Shown one piece after another: positions 1 to 6,684 of a stretch of 12,576 nucleotides of DNA. The first letter of the stretch is position 1. Every line of letters begins with the position of its first letter. Both the position numbers and the translations under genes were made by a program. This DNA is from JBNKFQ01 sp050289385 (GTDB lineage: Bacteria > Pseudomonadota > Gammaproteobacteria > Pseudomonadales > Porticoccaceae), in contig JBNKFQ010000213.1 in NCBI GenBank assembly GCA_050289385.1, forward strand, positions 1-12,576. The letters run 5' to 3'. The notes beneath the pieces are model-generated. The model was not told where the DNA came from. It saw nothing but the letters and a program-made list of their open reading frames with translations, and ran no database searches.

Positions 1-1740
1 CAGCCCGTAGAGATCTGCCCTGCCGTCAGCCGTTTTTAACATCACCGGCTCGGGCCAGCGCCACCACTCTGGCAGACCGGATACGTCAGCGGTTTCCAGT
101 TGCATCACTTCGCGACCATCGCGATCCAGCAACAGGCTTACCGGTACCTGATCCACCAGCGACCGGGTTGTAACCACGTAACCACCACCGGGGGACACAC
201 CCCGGGCTGCATAGTCACTGGCCGATATGCGACTGGCCTGGTCCATCACTACGTACTCATGGTCTGTAGACAGCACCGGCGTCAGTTCACCCGTGTCGAT
301 GTTTACTCGGCAAATATCGCAATAATAGGGATTGCGGCCGGCGACCCGCCCCGATGTCTGAATAAACAATTCTCGCCGCCGGGGGTCATAGTGCAGCACA
401 TTACGCACCACCCATTTGCCTTGAGTAATGGCATTTTTGAGTTTGCCCGATGCCATGTCATACAAATACAAATGTGCCCAGCCGCTGCGCTCGGAATACC
501 AGATCAACTCGTTGCTTTCCGGCAATGGCATGGTTGGCGTTTTCAGGTGGGACACCGGCATCGGGTTGAACATGTAGTCGCTGCTTTCGTGAATCAGCTC
601 GGTGGCCTTGCCAGTGCGACTGTCCAGACGCAACAGACGTGTTGAACGGCCATCATCTTCTGCATAAATCAGGTAAGCGTGCATGCTGTCGCCGTCCCAC
701 CAGCCACGACCAGCGCCAAAAAAGCCGGAGTAAGGCGGGTAGTTGACCGGGCAAGGTCGGTAGTCAGCGCGGGTAATCTGCCCGCTATCTACCTCTATGG
801 TGAGGAATTGCCAGGTTTCGTCCACCTCGTCGCCGGGCAAGGCGACGCGCCGCTGGGGGTTGATGATTCCCGGTCGAAGACCGCCGTCTTCGGGCACATG
901 CTCTACCAGCGGCATGCCGAGCGCCACCTCGCGCGTGTCTATCAACTGGGTTAACACTCGTCGGGAATCAGGCGACCACACCGCATCCACCAGTGGTAAT
1001 TCCTTGCGCCCATACATGGTGGCGGAATCTCCATAGGCGTAAAACTGTTCGCCATCTTTGGTAAGCGCGCGCTCGCGACCGCTGTCCAGATCAACCACCC
1101 ACAAATTGTAATCGCACACCAGCAGCGCTTTTTTACCGTCGGGTGATACCTTCCATGAATCGGGGTGCGCAGCTTTTTTCTGGCAGCGCTTTTTGTGCTC
1201 GTCGTATTCCCACGTTTCGTCAAAGGCCATGAAGGTAACGGTACGAGGTGAAAGGCTTATAGTTACTCGCGCCAACGGCAACTTGTCTGCCAGCACCTTT
1301 TGCCCCGAGGCCTTGCCCAAAGCACGAGCCATTGCCCGATGATCAAAAGCAGGTTTATTTGACCTGTTACCGGCATCTACCAAACGGTATTGGCTGCCTC
1401 CCTTTGGCAGGTCCCTGACGTACCAAAAACTGTCACCGTCACCAATCCAGTGCGGGTAAAGCGTGGTATTGAATGCCAGGTTTTTGGTATAGGTGCCCTG
1501 CTCCAGCATCTGGGCACGCTGATAGCGTGGCAGCATATCCTCACCCTGTGACGGTGTGCGGCCGATCGAATCTGCGCAATTTGTGTCTGCCGAAGCAGTC
1601 GCTGCAATCAGTGGCTGTACGGCACCTGCAACGAACAATGTCGTGGCGGAACGCTGCACAAATTGTCGCCGTGACAATGGTGTATTGATTTGATTATCGT
1701 TGCAGATATCTGACACTCGGGGTGATTGTTTATCTGACAT
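1..1740 (-). CDS. Tat-exported S9 family peptidase (DPP-IV-like), 3' end cut off by window edge
   Basis: The minus-strand frame from the ATG at 1738-1740 is open without a stop to base 1, giving the first 580 residues. Residues 22-51 form a twin-arginine signal: SRRQFV at 23-28, a hydrophobic stretch, then an ASA|D cleavage site near residue 51, so the enzyme should be exported folded to the periplasm. The rest reads as the beta-propeller domain of dipeptidyl-peptidase IV-type proteins (DPPIV_N), with typical phrases such as SERSGWAHLYLYD at 416-428. The segment LKTADGRADLYGL at 568-580 is the usual entry into the alpha/beta-hydrolase domain, so the catalytic Ser-Asp-His triad lies outside the window. 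The expected role is release of short peptides from proline-containing or similar substrates; specificity cannot be read here. A GAGGT ribosome binding site lies 6 bases before the ATG. The gene follows the AraC regulator in the same direction. Confidence 0.88.
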   Translation of the reverse strand, partial: MSDKQSPRVSDICNDNQINTPLSRRQFVQRSATTLFVAGAVQPLIAATASADTNCADSIGRTPSQGEDMLPRYQRAQMLEQGTYTKNLAFNTTLYPHWIGDGDSFWYVRDLPKGGSQYRLVDAGNRSNKPAFDHRAMARALGKASGQKVLADKLPLARVTISLSPRTVTFMAFDETWEYDEHKKRCQKKAAHPDSWKVSPDGKKALLVCDYNLWVVDLDSGRERALTKDGEQFYAYGDSATMYGRKELPLVDAVWSPDSRRVLTQLIDTREVALGMPLVEHVPEDGGLRPGIINPQRRVALPGDEVDETWQFLTIEVDSGQITRADYRPCPVNYPPYSGFFGAGRGWWDGDSMHAYLIYAEDDGRSTRLLRLDSRTGKATELIHESSDYMFNPMPVSHLKTPTMPLPESNELIWYSERSGWAHLYLYDMASGKLKNAITQGKWVVRNVLHYDPRRRELFIQTSGRVAGRNPYYCDICRVNIDTGELTPVLSTDHEYVVMDQASRISASDYAARGVSPGGGYVVTTRSLVDQVPVSLLLDRDGREVMQLETADVSGLPEWWRWPEPVMLKTADGRADLYGL

Positions 1741-1769
1741 TCTGTTACCTCATGCTCCCGGCAATTCGA

Positions 1770-1833
1770 ATTGACGGCTCTTTGTATTAACGGCTCTTTA
1801 AATTGACGGTTCTTTATATTGACGGTTCTGTAA
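1770..1833. repeat. Four tandem copies of a 16-bp repeat in the peptidase leader
   Basis: Units lie at 1770-1785, 1786-1801, 1802-1817 and 1818-1833. On the plus strand each fits ATTRACGGYTCTKTRW with only a few substitutions. The array ends about 30 bp before the peptidase ATG, between that gene and the AraC gene. The 16-bp period is not a multiple of three, so it is unlikely to encode peptide repeats. Confidence 0.85.
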
Positions 1834-1870
1834 ATGGACCAATCGCGAGAGTATAGGCAGCCCGGCACAA

Positions 1871-1896
1871 GAAAATGCCAGCCTCGCTGGAGGCTG
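1871..1896 (-). terminator. Probable intrinsic terminator of the AraC-type gene
   Basis: A perfect 7-bp stem (CAGCCTC / GAGGCTG, 1879-1885 and 1890-1896) has a 4-base loop. Read on the minus strand it is followed by GCATTTTC, a short T-run. It lies 22 bases past the stop codon of the AraC-type gene and would end that transcript before the peptidase gene. The T-run is short, so termination may be partial. Confidence 0.6.
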
Positions 1897-1917
1897 ACAA
1901 ATTTATTGCTTTATGTT

Positions 1918-3051
1918 TCAGGCAGTTAAGGATTTTCTGTATTGCAGAGGTGTTGCTGAATGTCGCTTTTTAAAATATTTGTAAAATGTTGTGCGATTGG
2001 CAAAACCTGCCATGGCGCCAATATCCACCATGGCCATGCCGGGATACTGCTGCAGCAACTGGCGTGCTTTTTCGGCGCGATAGCCGTTAACATAATCGTA
2101 AAAACTCTGCTGCAATCGAGTGTTGAGTAACTGGCTTAACCGGTGGCTGGATATTCCCAGCCCGCGGGCCAGTTTGGCTGCGGTCAGACTGTCATCAAGG
2201 AAGGGTTCGTGCTCACGCATATACGTGTCGAGCCGTTGTTGCAACAAACGGCTCTCGTCACTGTCCAGTTCAGCCAACTGGTATTTGCGAACTGGTAAAT
2301 CAGCGTCCACTGCCACAACTTGCCCATCGGCGGTTGCGGTGTCGTCACTTGTCACTGTGCCATTACGGAACGGATAAGTACGGTAAGCTCTGGCGATCAG
2401 ATAAAACCCGATAATAAAAAAGAAGGTGTTTGGTATGTAAACCACGTCACTGCGATCCGGACAGGACAACACGCAATAACTCACCATTTTTTCAGCCAGA
2501 AAGATTATCGACGACGCCAGATAAAGCATGCCGAGCTTCCAAAACCAGCCATATTGGCCATGGCGCCGAAACGATAGCAGCTTGCGCAATGAAGAGACAG
2601 CACCCGGATACAGGCACAGCGCAGCCACCTGGTAGCCAATCAGAAACAGGTAATAGATATAAAAGCCATGAATATGTACACCGGGCATGTACACCTGATC
2701 TACATGACGAATCAGCGGATTCATCAACAGCGGCCACAGATGCAAGAGGTGTCGCCGGTTCAGGCGAAAATCGTCGGTTACCAGAGCGCATGCATACAGG
2801 TAAAACAACGGGCCTTCCAGATAGATTACCCCGCCAAATTGCGAAATGTACTCTGGCAGTGAGCCATCAGCATAGTTGTAGTACTCGACAAAAAAACCAA
2901 AACAGTTGACCGCAATAAAGGCCGTCAAGAGATATTTTTCGGTGTTTTTGGCAATGTGTGTATTTAATACCGAAGAGAGAACACTCAAGCCCTGCCCCGC
3001 TACAATCAGCGAGCCGGTCGCGATGGTTTGCACCAGAATTTGACTAGACAC
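1918..3051 (-). CDS. Membrane-anchored AraC-family transcriptional regulator
   Basis: This 377-residue protein has two parts. Residues 1-222 contain about six or seven hydrophobic segments (roughly 10-30, 41-57, 72-92, 101-115, 125-150, 170-195, 205-222) and should sit in the inner membrane. Residues 275-377 are an AraC/XylS DNA-binding domain: first helix-turn-helix around 289-311 (SLTAAKLARGLGISSHRLSQ), second around 340-373 with the family's FANRTTFYKYFKK and TPLQYRK signatures. The architecture is known for sensors that detect a signal in the membrane or periplasm and act on a nearby promoter; the signal is not evident here. The start is GTG at 3051; no in-frame ATG lies between it and the upstream stop near 3124, and the ribosome binding site is poor. 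The next gene in the same direction is the exported S9 peptidase, a plausible but unproven target. Confidence 0.88.
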   Translation of the reverse strand: MSSQILVQTIATGSLIVAGQGLSVLSSVLNTHIAKNTEKYLLTAFIAVNCFGFFVEYYNYADGSLPEYISQFGGVIYLEGPLFYLYACALVTDDFRLNRRHLLHLWPLLMNPLIRHVDQVYMPGVHIHGFYIYYLFLIGYQVAALCLYPGAVSSLRKLLSFRRHGQYGWFWKLGMLYLASSIIFLAEKMVSYCVLSCPDRSDVVYIPNTFFFIIGFYLIARAYRTYPFRNGTVTSDDTATADGQVVAVDADLPVRKYQLAELDSDESRLLQQRLDTYMREHEPFLDDSLTAAKLARGLGISSHRLSQLLNTRLQQSFYDYVNGYRAEKARQLLQQYPGMAMVDIGAMAGFANRTTFYKYFKKRHSATPLQYRKSLTA

Positions 3052-3136
3052 GTTAACACCACTCGAATGGATCGAGGCGCGACCCTGGAGGGAAGCTTTT
3101 TCAGGGGGTGCTTCGACCGGTTGTTATGGACGGAGC

Positions 3137-3165
3137 AGTATAAAACAGGTGGCCCGAATCTTGAA
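3137..3165 (-). promoter_or_regulatory. Candidate sigma-70 promoter of the AraC-type gene
   Basis: On the minus strand, TTCAAG (3165-3160) is separated by 17 bp from TATACT (3142-3137). The -10 is good and the -35 is weak (3 of 6). A start near 3130 would give a leader of about 80 nt. The weak -35 fits an activated promoter, and a large palindrome lies just upstream. Confidence 0.35.
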
Positions 3166-3188
3166 TTGCTGTTTGTGGACAAACAACT

Positions 3189-3226
3189 AGTACTCCTTCA
3201 AGGTAATATTGCCGTGAAGGAGTACT
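3189..3226. repeat. 38-bp near-perfect palindrome between marR1 and the AraC-type gene
   Basis: The outer 12 bp on each side (AGTACTCCTTCA / TGAAGGAGTACT) are perfectly complementary. The central 14 bp continue the symmetry with two mismatched pairs, so 17 of 19 pairs match. It starts 82 bp past the marR1 stop and is centred about 42 bp upstream of the candidate -35 of the AraC-type gene. It could be an operator or a hairpin. On either strand no convincing T-run follows, so a terminator is less likely. Confidence 0.75.
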
Positions 3227-3307
3227 TGTGTCCAGCCGAAAGACCCACTCTGTGTTTATATCGGTTATAAGGAGTGTTTCACTTGAGATCTGCCCACTTT
3301 TATCCTG

Positions 3308-3751
3308 TTACAAGCTCTTCAGATCCTGAAGGCGGTTACCAAATTCGGTAATTTTTTGCTGGCTTAACCGGTTAAAAGGCAGTTCATTGAGAATATCCTG
3401 TACAACACCTTTAGCGTTGTCGAGCAGCTCGAGTCCGCCGGGGGTAATCAAGGCAAGGCTCTGCCTTGCATCGCGCTGATTTCTTTGCGTGCTTACATAA
3501 CCCAATTTTTCCAGCGGTTTTAACGCCCGAGTGACGGCAGATGCGGTTAAACCAACCGCATTGGCCAGGTCAACCCTGGGGTAACCACCCTTCGGCGCTC
3601 GGGAGAGCGTTGCCAGCAGGCGGTATTCACTAAAGGTGACCCCCCTGACCCCGGACAGGGAACGATCCAGCCTGCGCTCAAGTGCAGAGGCAGTCTCCAG
3701 GAACTGGAGTACCATCGCTTCGGTGTCAGCTGGAAGGTTTGTCGTAGTCAT
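3308..3751 (-). CDS. MarR-family transcriptional regulator (marR1)
   Basis: This is a 147-residue winged-helix protein of the MarR family, normally a dimeric repressor released by a small ligand or by oxidation. The wHTH spans about residues 40-105, with the recognition helix near 69-83 (ASAVTRALKPL) and the wing near 87-103, including the family's RDARQSLALIT. It is about 58% identical to the MarR protein encoded at 5216-5656, and the two align without a gap from first Met to near the end. That alignment is why I choose the ATG at 3751 over the upstream in-frame ATG at 3766; the later start also leaves a -10 element exactly 6 bp before the ATG, as in the paralogue. The gene lies downstream of the carotenoid oxygenase on the same strand. 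Its ligand is unknown. It has no Cys, so thiol-based sensing is unlikely. Confidence 0.9.
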   Translation of the reverse strand: MTTTNLPADTEAMVLQFLETASALERRLDRSLSGVRGVTFSEYRLLATLSRAPKGGYPRVDLANAVGLTASAVTRALKPLEKLGYVSTQRNQRDARQSLALITPGGLELLDNAKGVVQDILNELPFNRLSQQKITEFGNRLQDLKSL

Positions 3752-3757
3752 GTCTGA

Positions 3758-3787
3758 ACCATACATAAAGACTCAAGTATTACGCAA
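3758..3787 (-). promoter_or_regulatory. marR1 promoter with overlapping operator half-site; near-leaderless start
   Basis: On the minus strand TTGCGT (3787-3782), an 18-bp spacer, TATGGT (3763-3758), then 6 bp and the ATG at 3751. Transcription should begin at or within a base or two of the start codon, and there is no Shine-Dalgarno sequence. The half-site CGTAATACTTGAG (3784-3772) matches the operator of the paralogous gene at 5662-5689. The second half is degenerate (about 7 of 13). Confidence 0.6.
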
Positions 3788-3868
3788 GCTGTTTGAAGCA
3801 CTCGCGTCTGCCGTCTTGCACACGGGGCGCTTCGCTGTAAAACTCTTAAACTCTTGTGTTAACAAACG

Positions 3869-5197
3869 TTATTCAGCCGCTATCCACGCCCCGTGAAAGC
3901 CGGCGGGAATACGCCGCTGCAGTTCCACCGTTGCCAATGGTGGATCGAATATATTTTTGGCGTCGAGCATGCGTATTTCGCTGGTATCCGATGCTTTTTT
4001 GTATACGCAAACCAGCAACCAGCCGTCGTCTTCGTCCACTGCCCCCGGGCGCGGTACAAATACCGGTTCACTGTTTTGATCGCCTTCGCTAACGGCGTGG
4101 CGCAATGTTGCCCCGGACACCAGGTCGTAGCGAACGATGCCTCGCATTTCGGTATCGGTGGGTTGTTCGACGGCATAGAGATAACGGTTCTCACGACCGG
4201 TATGTATTTCGTTGATGCGTGGCAGCTCGATGTGCCGGTCCCCGAGTTGCTGTTCCGCCACGTTGCCACGCTGCAAGTCAATGGTATAACGCCAGAGTAC
4301 TGCAAGCGGGTTGGGCAGAAAGTCCTGCCCGTCCGGATTTGGCCTGAAGTACCAGGGGTAACGCACCACGTCGAGCACAATCTCGCCAGCGGGTGTGTTC
4401 CACGCATTAACCACATGCTGAATAAAACACGGTTCTATTTCCAGCCATGTTACGTTACCGCCATGCCTCGCAAGCACACCCAGGCGAGACCGGCGATTCG
4501 GCTGCCAGCAAACGGGAATCCGGTAGCCGCGCTGCAACATGGAAAAATCGAACCCCACATTCAGGTCCATAAAAATAGTGTGGGTTTCGGTAATAGCAAT
4601 GTCGTGCATCATTGCAGGCGCCGCCACGTCAATATTCATGTTCAGGGTTTCATGGCCGTCCGCATCAATCACGCCGTAGCGCAACCAGGGTTGCTCCCAC
4701 GTGGCCTGAAAAGTCATCAGCTCTCCCGTGACAGGATCAATTTTCGGGTGCCCGCTAATCCCCCTGGAAAATGCCGACTGAGCTGGCGTCGGGCCAAGGG
4801 TTTCCAACTCATAATTAATGGCCGCGGGCTGCCCCCGTTCTGCCAGCGCCAAAATAACACCGGCGTGTTTAATAACATTCACGTTCGGGTTTGAATCGAC
4901 AATGGTTTCGGTCAAACTGGCGCCGGTGTGCTCTGCCCACCTTGTGGTGCAGACCCAGCGGTTTCGATATGCCAGCGCTTTTCCATCGGCAAACGTAATG
5001 CCGTGAAGCATTGCCGCCTCTCCCCACCAGGCCAACACATCATTACCGGCAAAGCGCCCGTTTAAGGGGTTGGGACCGTTGCGAATCAAGGTGCCATTCA
5101 GTCCCTCGGGAATTTCACCGATAACGACTGGTGCCAGACATTCTGTTTCGTCAAAAACCGGCGCCAGCGCGCCCTTGTTCAGATCTGCCGTGCTCAT
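3869..5197 (-). CDS. Carotenoid oxygenase family protein (RPE65/CCD/lignostilbene dioxygenase type)
   Basis: This is a 442-residue member of the non-haem Fe(II) oxygenase family that splits carbon-carbon double bonds in carotenoids, apocarotenoids or stilbenes with O2, giving two carbonyl products. All four iron-binding histidines of the seven-bladed propeller are visible: H150 (SGHPKID), H198 (MMHDIAIT), H261 (IQHVVNAW) and H435 (FHGAW). Family phrases such as GTLIRNGPNP (35-44) and ELPRINEIHTG (324-334) are intact, and length is normal. There is no signal peptide, so it should be cytosolic or membrane-peripheral. The ATG at 5195-5197 is preceded by GAGAGG at 7 bases' distance and starts 18 bp after the stop of the upstream marR2, so the two are very likely co-transcribed and perhaps translationally coupled. 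The substrate cannot be told from sequence; no carotenoid or lignin genes lie nearby. Confidence 0.93.
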   Translation of the reverse strand: MSTADLNKGALAPVFDETECLAPVVIGEIPEGLNGTLIRNGPNPLNGRFAGNDVLAWWGEAAMLHGITFADGKALAYRNRWVCTTRWAEHTGASLTETIVDSNPNVNVIKHAGVILALAERGQPAAINYELETLGPTPAQSAFSRGISGHPKIDPVTGELMTFQATWEQPWLRYGVIDADGHETLNMNIDVAAPAMMHDIAITETHTIFMDLNVGFDFSMLQRGYRIPVCWQPNRRSRLGVLARHGGNVTWLEIEPCFIQHVVNAWNTPAGEIVLDVVRYPWYFRPNPDGQDFLPNPLAVLWRYTIDLQRGNVAEQQLGDRHIELPRINEIHTGRENRYLYAVEQPTDTEMRGIVRYDLVSGATLRHAVSEGDQNSEPVFVPRPGAVDEDDGWLLVCVYKKASDTSEIRMLDAKNIFDPPLATVELQRRIPAGFHGAWIAAE

Positions 5198-5200
5198 TTA

Positions 5201-5230
5201 TTAACCTCTCAAATATTAACCTCTCAAATC
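5201..5230. repeat. 15-bp tandem duplication creating the oxygenase ribosome binding site
   Basis: TTAACCTCTCAAATA at 5201-5215 is repeated as TTAACCTCTCAAATC at 5216-5230 (14 of 15 identical). On the minus strand the first copy read encodes the last four residues and stop of marR2 (DLRG-stop). The second copy is untranslated and supplies the GAGAGG ribosome binding site for the carotenoid oxygenase. Confidence 0.9.
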
Positions 5231-5656
5231 GTGCAGGCACTTGCCAAATTCAACCATTTTTTCCTGGCCCAGAGCACTGAAAGGAAGTTCATTGAGAGTG
5301 TCTTGCAACACACTGTGCGCGTCGTGCAGCAACTCAAGCCCGGCCGGAGTAATACGTGCGAGGCTTTGTCTCGCATCGCTGGTATTTCGCTGCGTTGTTA
5401 CATAACCCAGTTTTACCAGCGGCTTTAACGACCGGGTAACTGCATGAGCACCAGAGCCAACAGCACTGGCCAGATCAATGCGGGAAAAACCGCCCGGCCC
5501 GGCACTGGCAAGAGTTGCGAGCAGGCGATAATCGCTGTAAGCAATGCCCCGTATATCAGACAAGGCACGATCCAGCTTGAGCTCGAGGTTTGTAGCCGTA
5601 TCCAGAAACTGGTGTATGGCTGTTTGAGAATGATGTGAGATATGGCCAGCGTTCAT
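5216..5656 (-). CDS. MarR-family transcriptional regulator (marR2), paralogue of the protein at 3308-3751
   Basis: This is a 146-residue MarR winged-helix protein. The fold matches its paralogue throughout (YRLLATL 43-49, wHTH about 40-105, wing SDARQSLARIT 93-103, dimerisation helices at both ends), with about 58% identity. The start of the recognition helix differs: GSGAH at 67-71 here against GLTAS in the other copy, so DNA recognition may have diverged somewhat. It has a single Cys (C140) near the C-terminus. The gene is transcribed ahead of the carotenoid oxygenase with an 18-bp gap, so it probably controls that gene and itself through the palindrome over its promoter. No Shine-Dalgarno sequence precedes the ATG; the promoter's -10 ends 6 bp before it, suggesting a leaderless mRNA. 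Ligand unknown; a carotenoid- or phenolic-type molecule is only a guess from context. Confidence 0.9.
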   Translation of the reverse strand: MNAGHISHHSQTAIHQFLDTATNLELKLDRALSDIRGIAYSDYRLLATLASAGPGGFSRIDLASAVGSGAHAVTRSLKPLVKLGYVTTQRNTSDARQSLARITPAGLELLHDAHSVLQDTLNELPFSALGQEKMVEFGKCLHDLRG

Positions 5657-5661
5657 ACGTG

Positions 5662-5692
5662 CATAATACTTGAGTGCTCACGCATTATGCAA
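5662..5692 (-). promoter_or_regulatory. marR2-oxygenase promoter with overlapping 28-bp operator palindrome
   Basis: On the minus strand TTGCAT (5692-5687), an 18-bp spacer and TATTAT (5668-5663) form a good sigma-70 promoter ending 6 bp before the ATG at 5656. The palindrome at 5662-5689 has 13-bp arms (CATAATGCGTGAG and CTCAAGTATTATG, minus strand) around a 2-bp centre, with 11 of 13 pairs matching. It covers both the -35 edge and the -10, so a bound MarR dimer would exclude RNA polymerase: a classic autoregulation layout. Confidence 0.7.
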
Positions 5693-5745
5693 GCTATATG
5701 TTCTGCATTTGTGGTTGTACCCTGCCGAACTGTCGTTGCCTATTG

Positions 5746-6393
5746 TTAGTGAGCGCTGGAATTTTGCAGCAACCATACGTGCTCATCAGCCGCACATTTT
5801 CCTTTCATACCTTCGGGCACCTGCACGGTTGCCAGCGGCGTAATGTTGTAAACGCTTTGATAGTGCTGCCTGATCTCGGTTGCGCTGATGGAAAATGGAG
5901 GACCAGCTATCAAGCTTTGGTCATACTCGTAGCTGATCAGCAATTGCGGTACGTTGTGTGTAATATTGGTCAGATGCGCAGTATACCGCTTGCGCGTTGC
6001 TGCCGGCAAAGCAACCAGAGCTGCCCGGTCATAGACGGCATCAACCTCACCCAGTATCTCTGCGCTCAACTCAAAAATATCGCCCACAAATATGTCGATA
6101 TCTTTTGCATAATAATATTTCAGGTTGCCCAGATCTGATATTTGAGGTTCCACCTTCAGTTCGCTAAACAACTGCTCTATCGCGGTTTCATTCAATTCAA
6201 CCCCGACCACACAATAGCCACCGGAAAGCAGCCACGCAATATCCAGGGTTTTCCCACATAGCGGCAAAAACACACGCTTACCCTCAGCAAGGGCAAGTGA
6301 CTTGAAATATTTCACCAGCAGAGAGTTCACTCTACCTTGATGAAACCCAATATCATTTTCTTTCCACTTTTGATGCCAGAAACTTGCTTCCAT
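5746..6393 (-). CDS. tpm: Thiopurine S-methyltransferase (TPMT family)
   Basis: This 215-residue protein is the normal length for bacterial Tpm, a class I SAM-dependent methyltransferase. Known members methylate thiopurines and, in several bacteria, selenium and tellurium oxyanions or their reduced forms, giving volatile or less toxic products. Visible signatures are the N-terminal FWHQKW (5-10) and IGFHQGRVN (15-23), RVFLPLCGKTLDIAWL (40-55), which is the SAM-binding motif I region, VVGVEL (62-67) and YDRAALVALP (121-130), followed by GPPFS (164-168). It should act in the cytosol. The ATG at 6391-6393 has a GAGGG ribosome binding site 7 bases upstream. It heads the minus-strand series; marR2 follows 89 bp downstream with its own promoter, so linkage to the oxygenase unit is positional only. 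It is divergent from the zinc operon. Confidence 0.92.
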   Translation of the reverse strand: MEASFWHQKWKENDIGFHQGRVNSLLVKYFKSLALAEGKRVFLPLCGKTLDIAWLLSGGYCVVGVELNETAIEQLFSELKVEPQISDLGNLKYYYAKDIDIFVGDIFELSAEILGEVDAVYDRAALVALPAATRKRYTAHLTNITHNVPQLLISYEYDQSLIAGPPFSISATEIRQHYQSVYNITPLATVQVPEGMKGKCAADEHVWLLQNSSAH

Positions 6394-6503
6394 TATGGTC
6401 CCTCAGGATCGGGAGAAACCCCGATTATTAACCACTGATTTTAAACCGATAACATGCAACAAAACCAGGTCCCCTGACAATTTCAGTACCCTGCCGGCCT
6501 CTT

Positions 6504-6533
6504 TGCCACAATATATTTTTTCATATTATGGCA
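6504..6533. promoter_or_regulatory. 30-bp imperfect palindrome in the divergent tpm / zinc-operon region
   Basis: TGCCACAATAT (6504-6514) and ATATTATGGCA (6523-6533) are inverted copies with 10 of 11 pairs matching, separated by an 8-bp T-rich spacer. It lies in a 291-bp intergenic region between two divergent start codons, so it is a candidate operator. It does not match the enterobacterial Zur box as I know it. Nothing else gene-like is seen at 6394-6684. Confidence 0.5.
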
Positions 6534-6612
6534 GCCAAAACATAAAAGCCTGATTCAGACCTTATTCAGCGATTGGGGAGGTTCACTGTCGCCTGGTCCG
6601 GTCACCAGACTC

Positions 6613-6641
6613 TTGTCGTAGTATAAAATTTGTCGTATAAG
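6613..6641 (+). promoter_or_regulatory. Candidate promoter of the zinc-uptake operon
   Basis: TTGTCG (6613-6618), a 17-bp spacer and TATAAG (6636-6641) form a reasonable sigma-70 promoter, giving a leader of about 37 nt before the ATG at 6685. The octamer TTGTCGTA recurs at 6630-6637, so the -35 and the approach to the -10 are a short direct repeat that could bind a regulator. Confidence 0.5.
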
Positions 6642-6684
6642 TAGAGGGTAGATAGGTCATTGTAGGCCACTTCGAAATATACAG

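Noticed and set aside
100..645. 181-codon plus-strand frame within the peptidase region
   Set aside because: The minus strand encodes a continuous DPP-IV-type protein through the same bases; this is a shadow frame rich in His and Gln.
1770..1833. CRISPR array
   Set aside because: The units are directly adjacent with no spacers and only 16 bp long; no cas genes are nearby.
1608..1868. 86-codon minus-strand frame covering the 16-bp tandem repeats
   Set aside because: Most of it is out of frame with, and overlaps, the real peptidase start. It has no ribosome binding site and its upstream part is just the translated repeat array.
3752..3766. Upstream ATG of marR1 at 3766
   Set aside because: It falls inside the promoter spacer defined by comparison with the paralogue. 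The ATG at 3751 gives a gap-free alignment of both proteins from residue 1.
3893..4894. 333-codon open frame on the plus strand, opposite the carotenoid oxygenase gene
   Set aside because: It is antisense to a gene with all four catalytic His. The predicted protein has no recognisable domain, and no ribosome binding site was seen.
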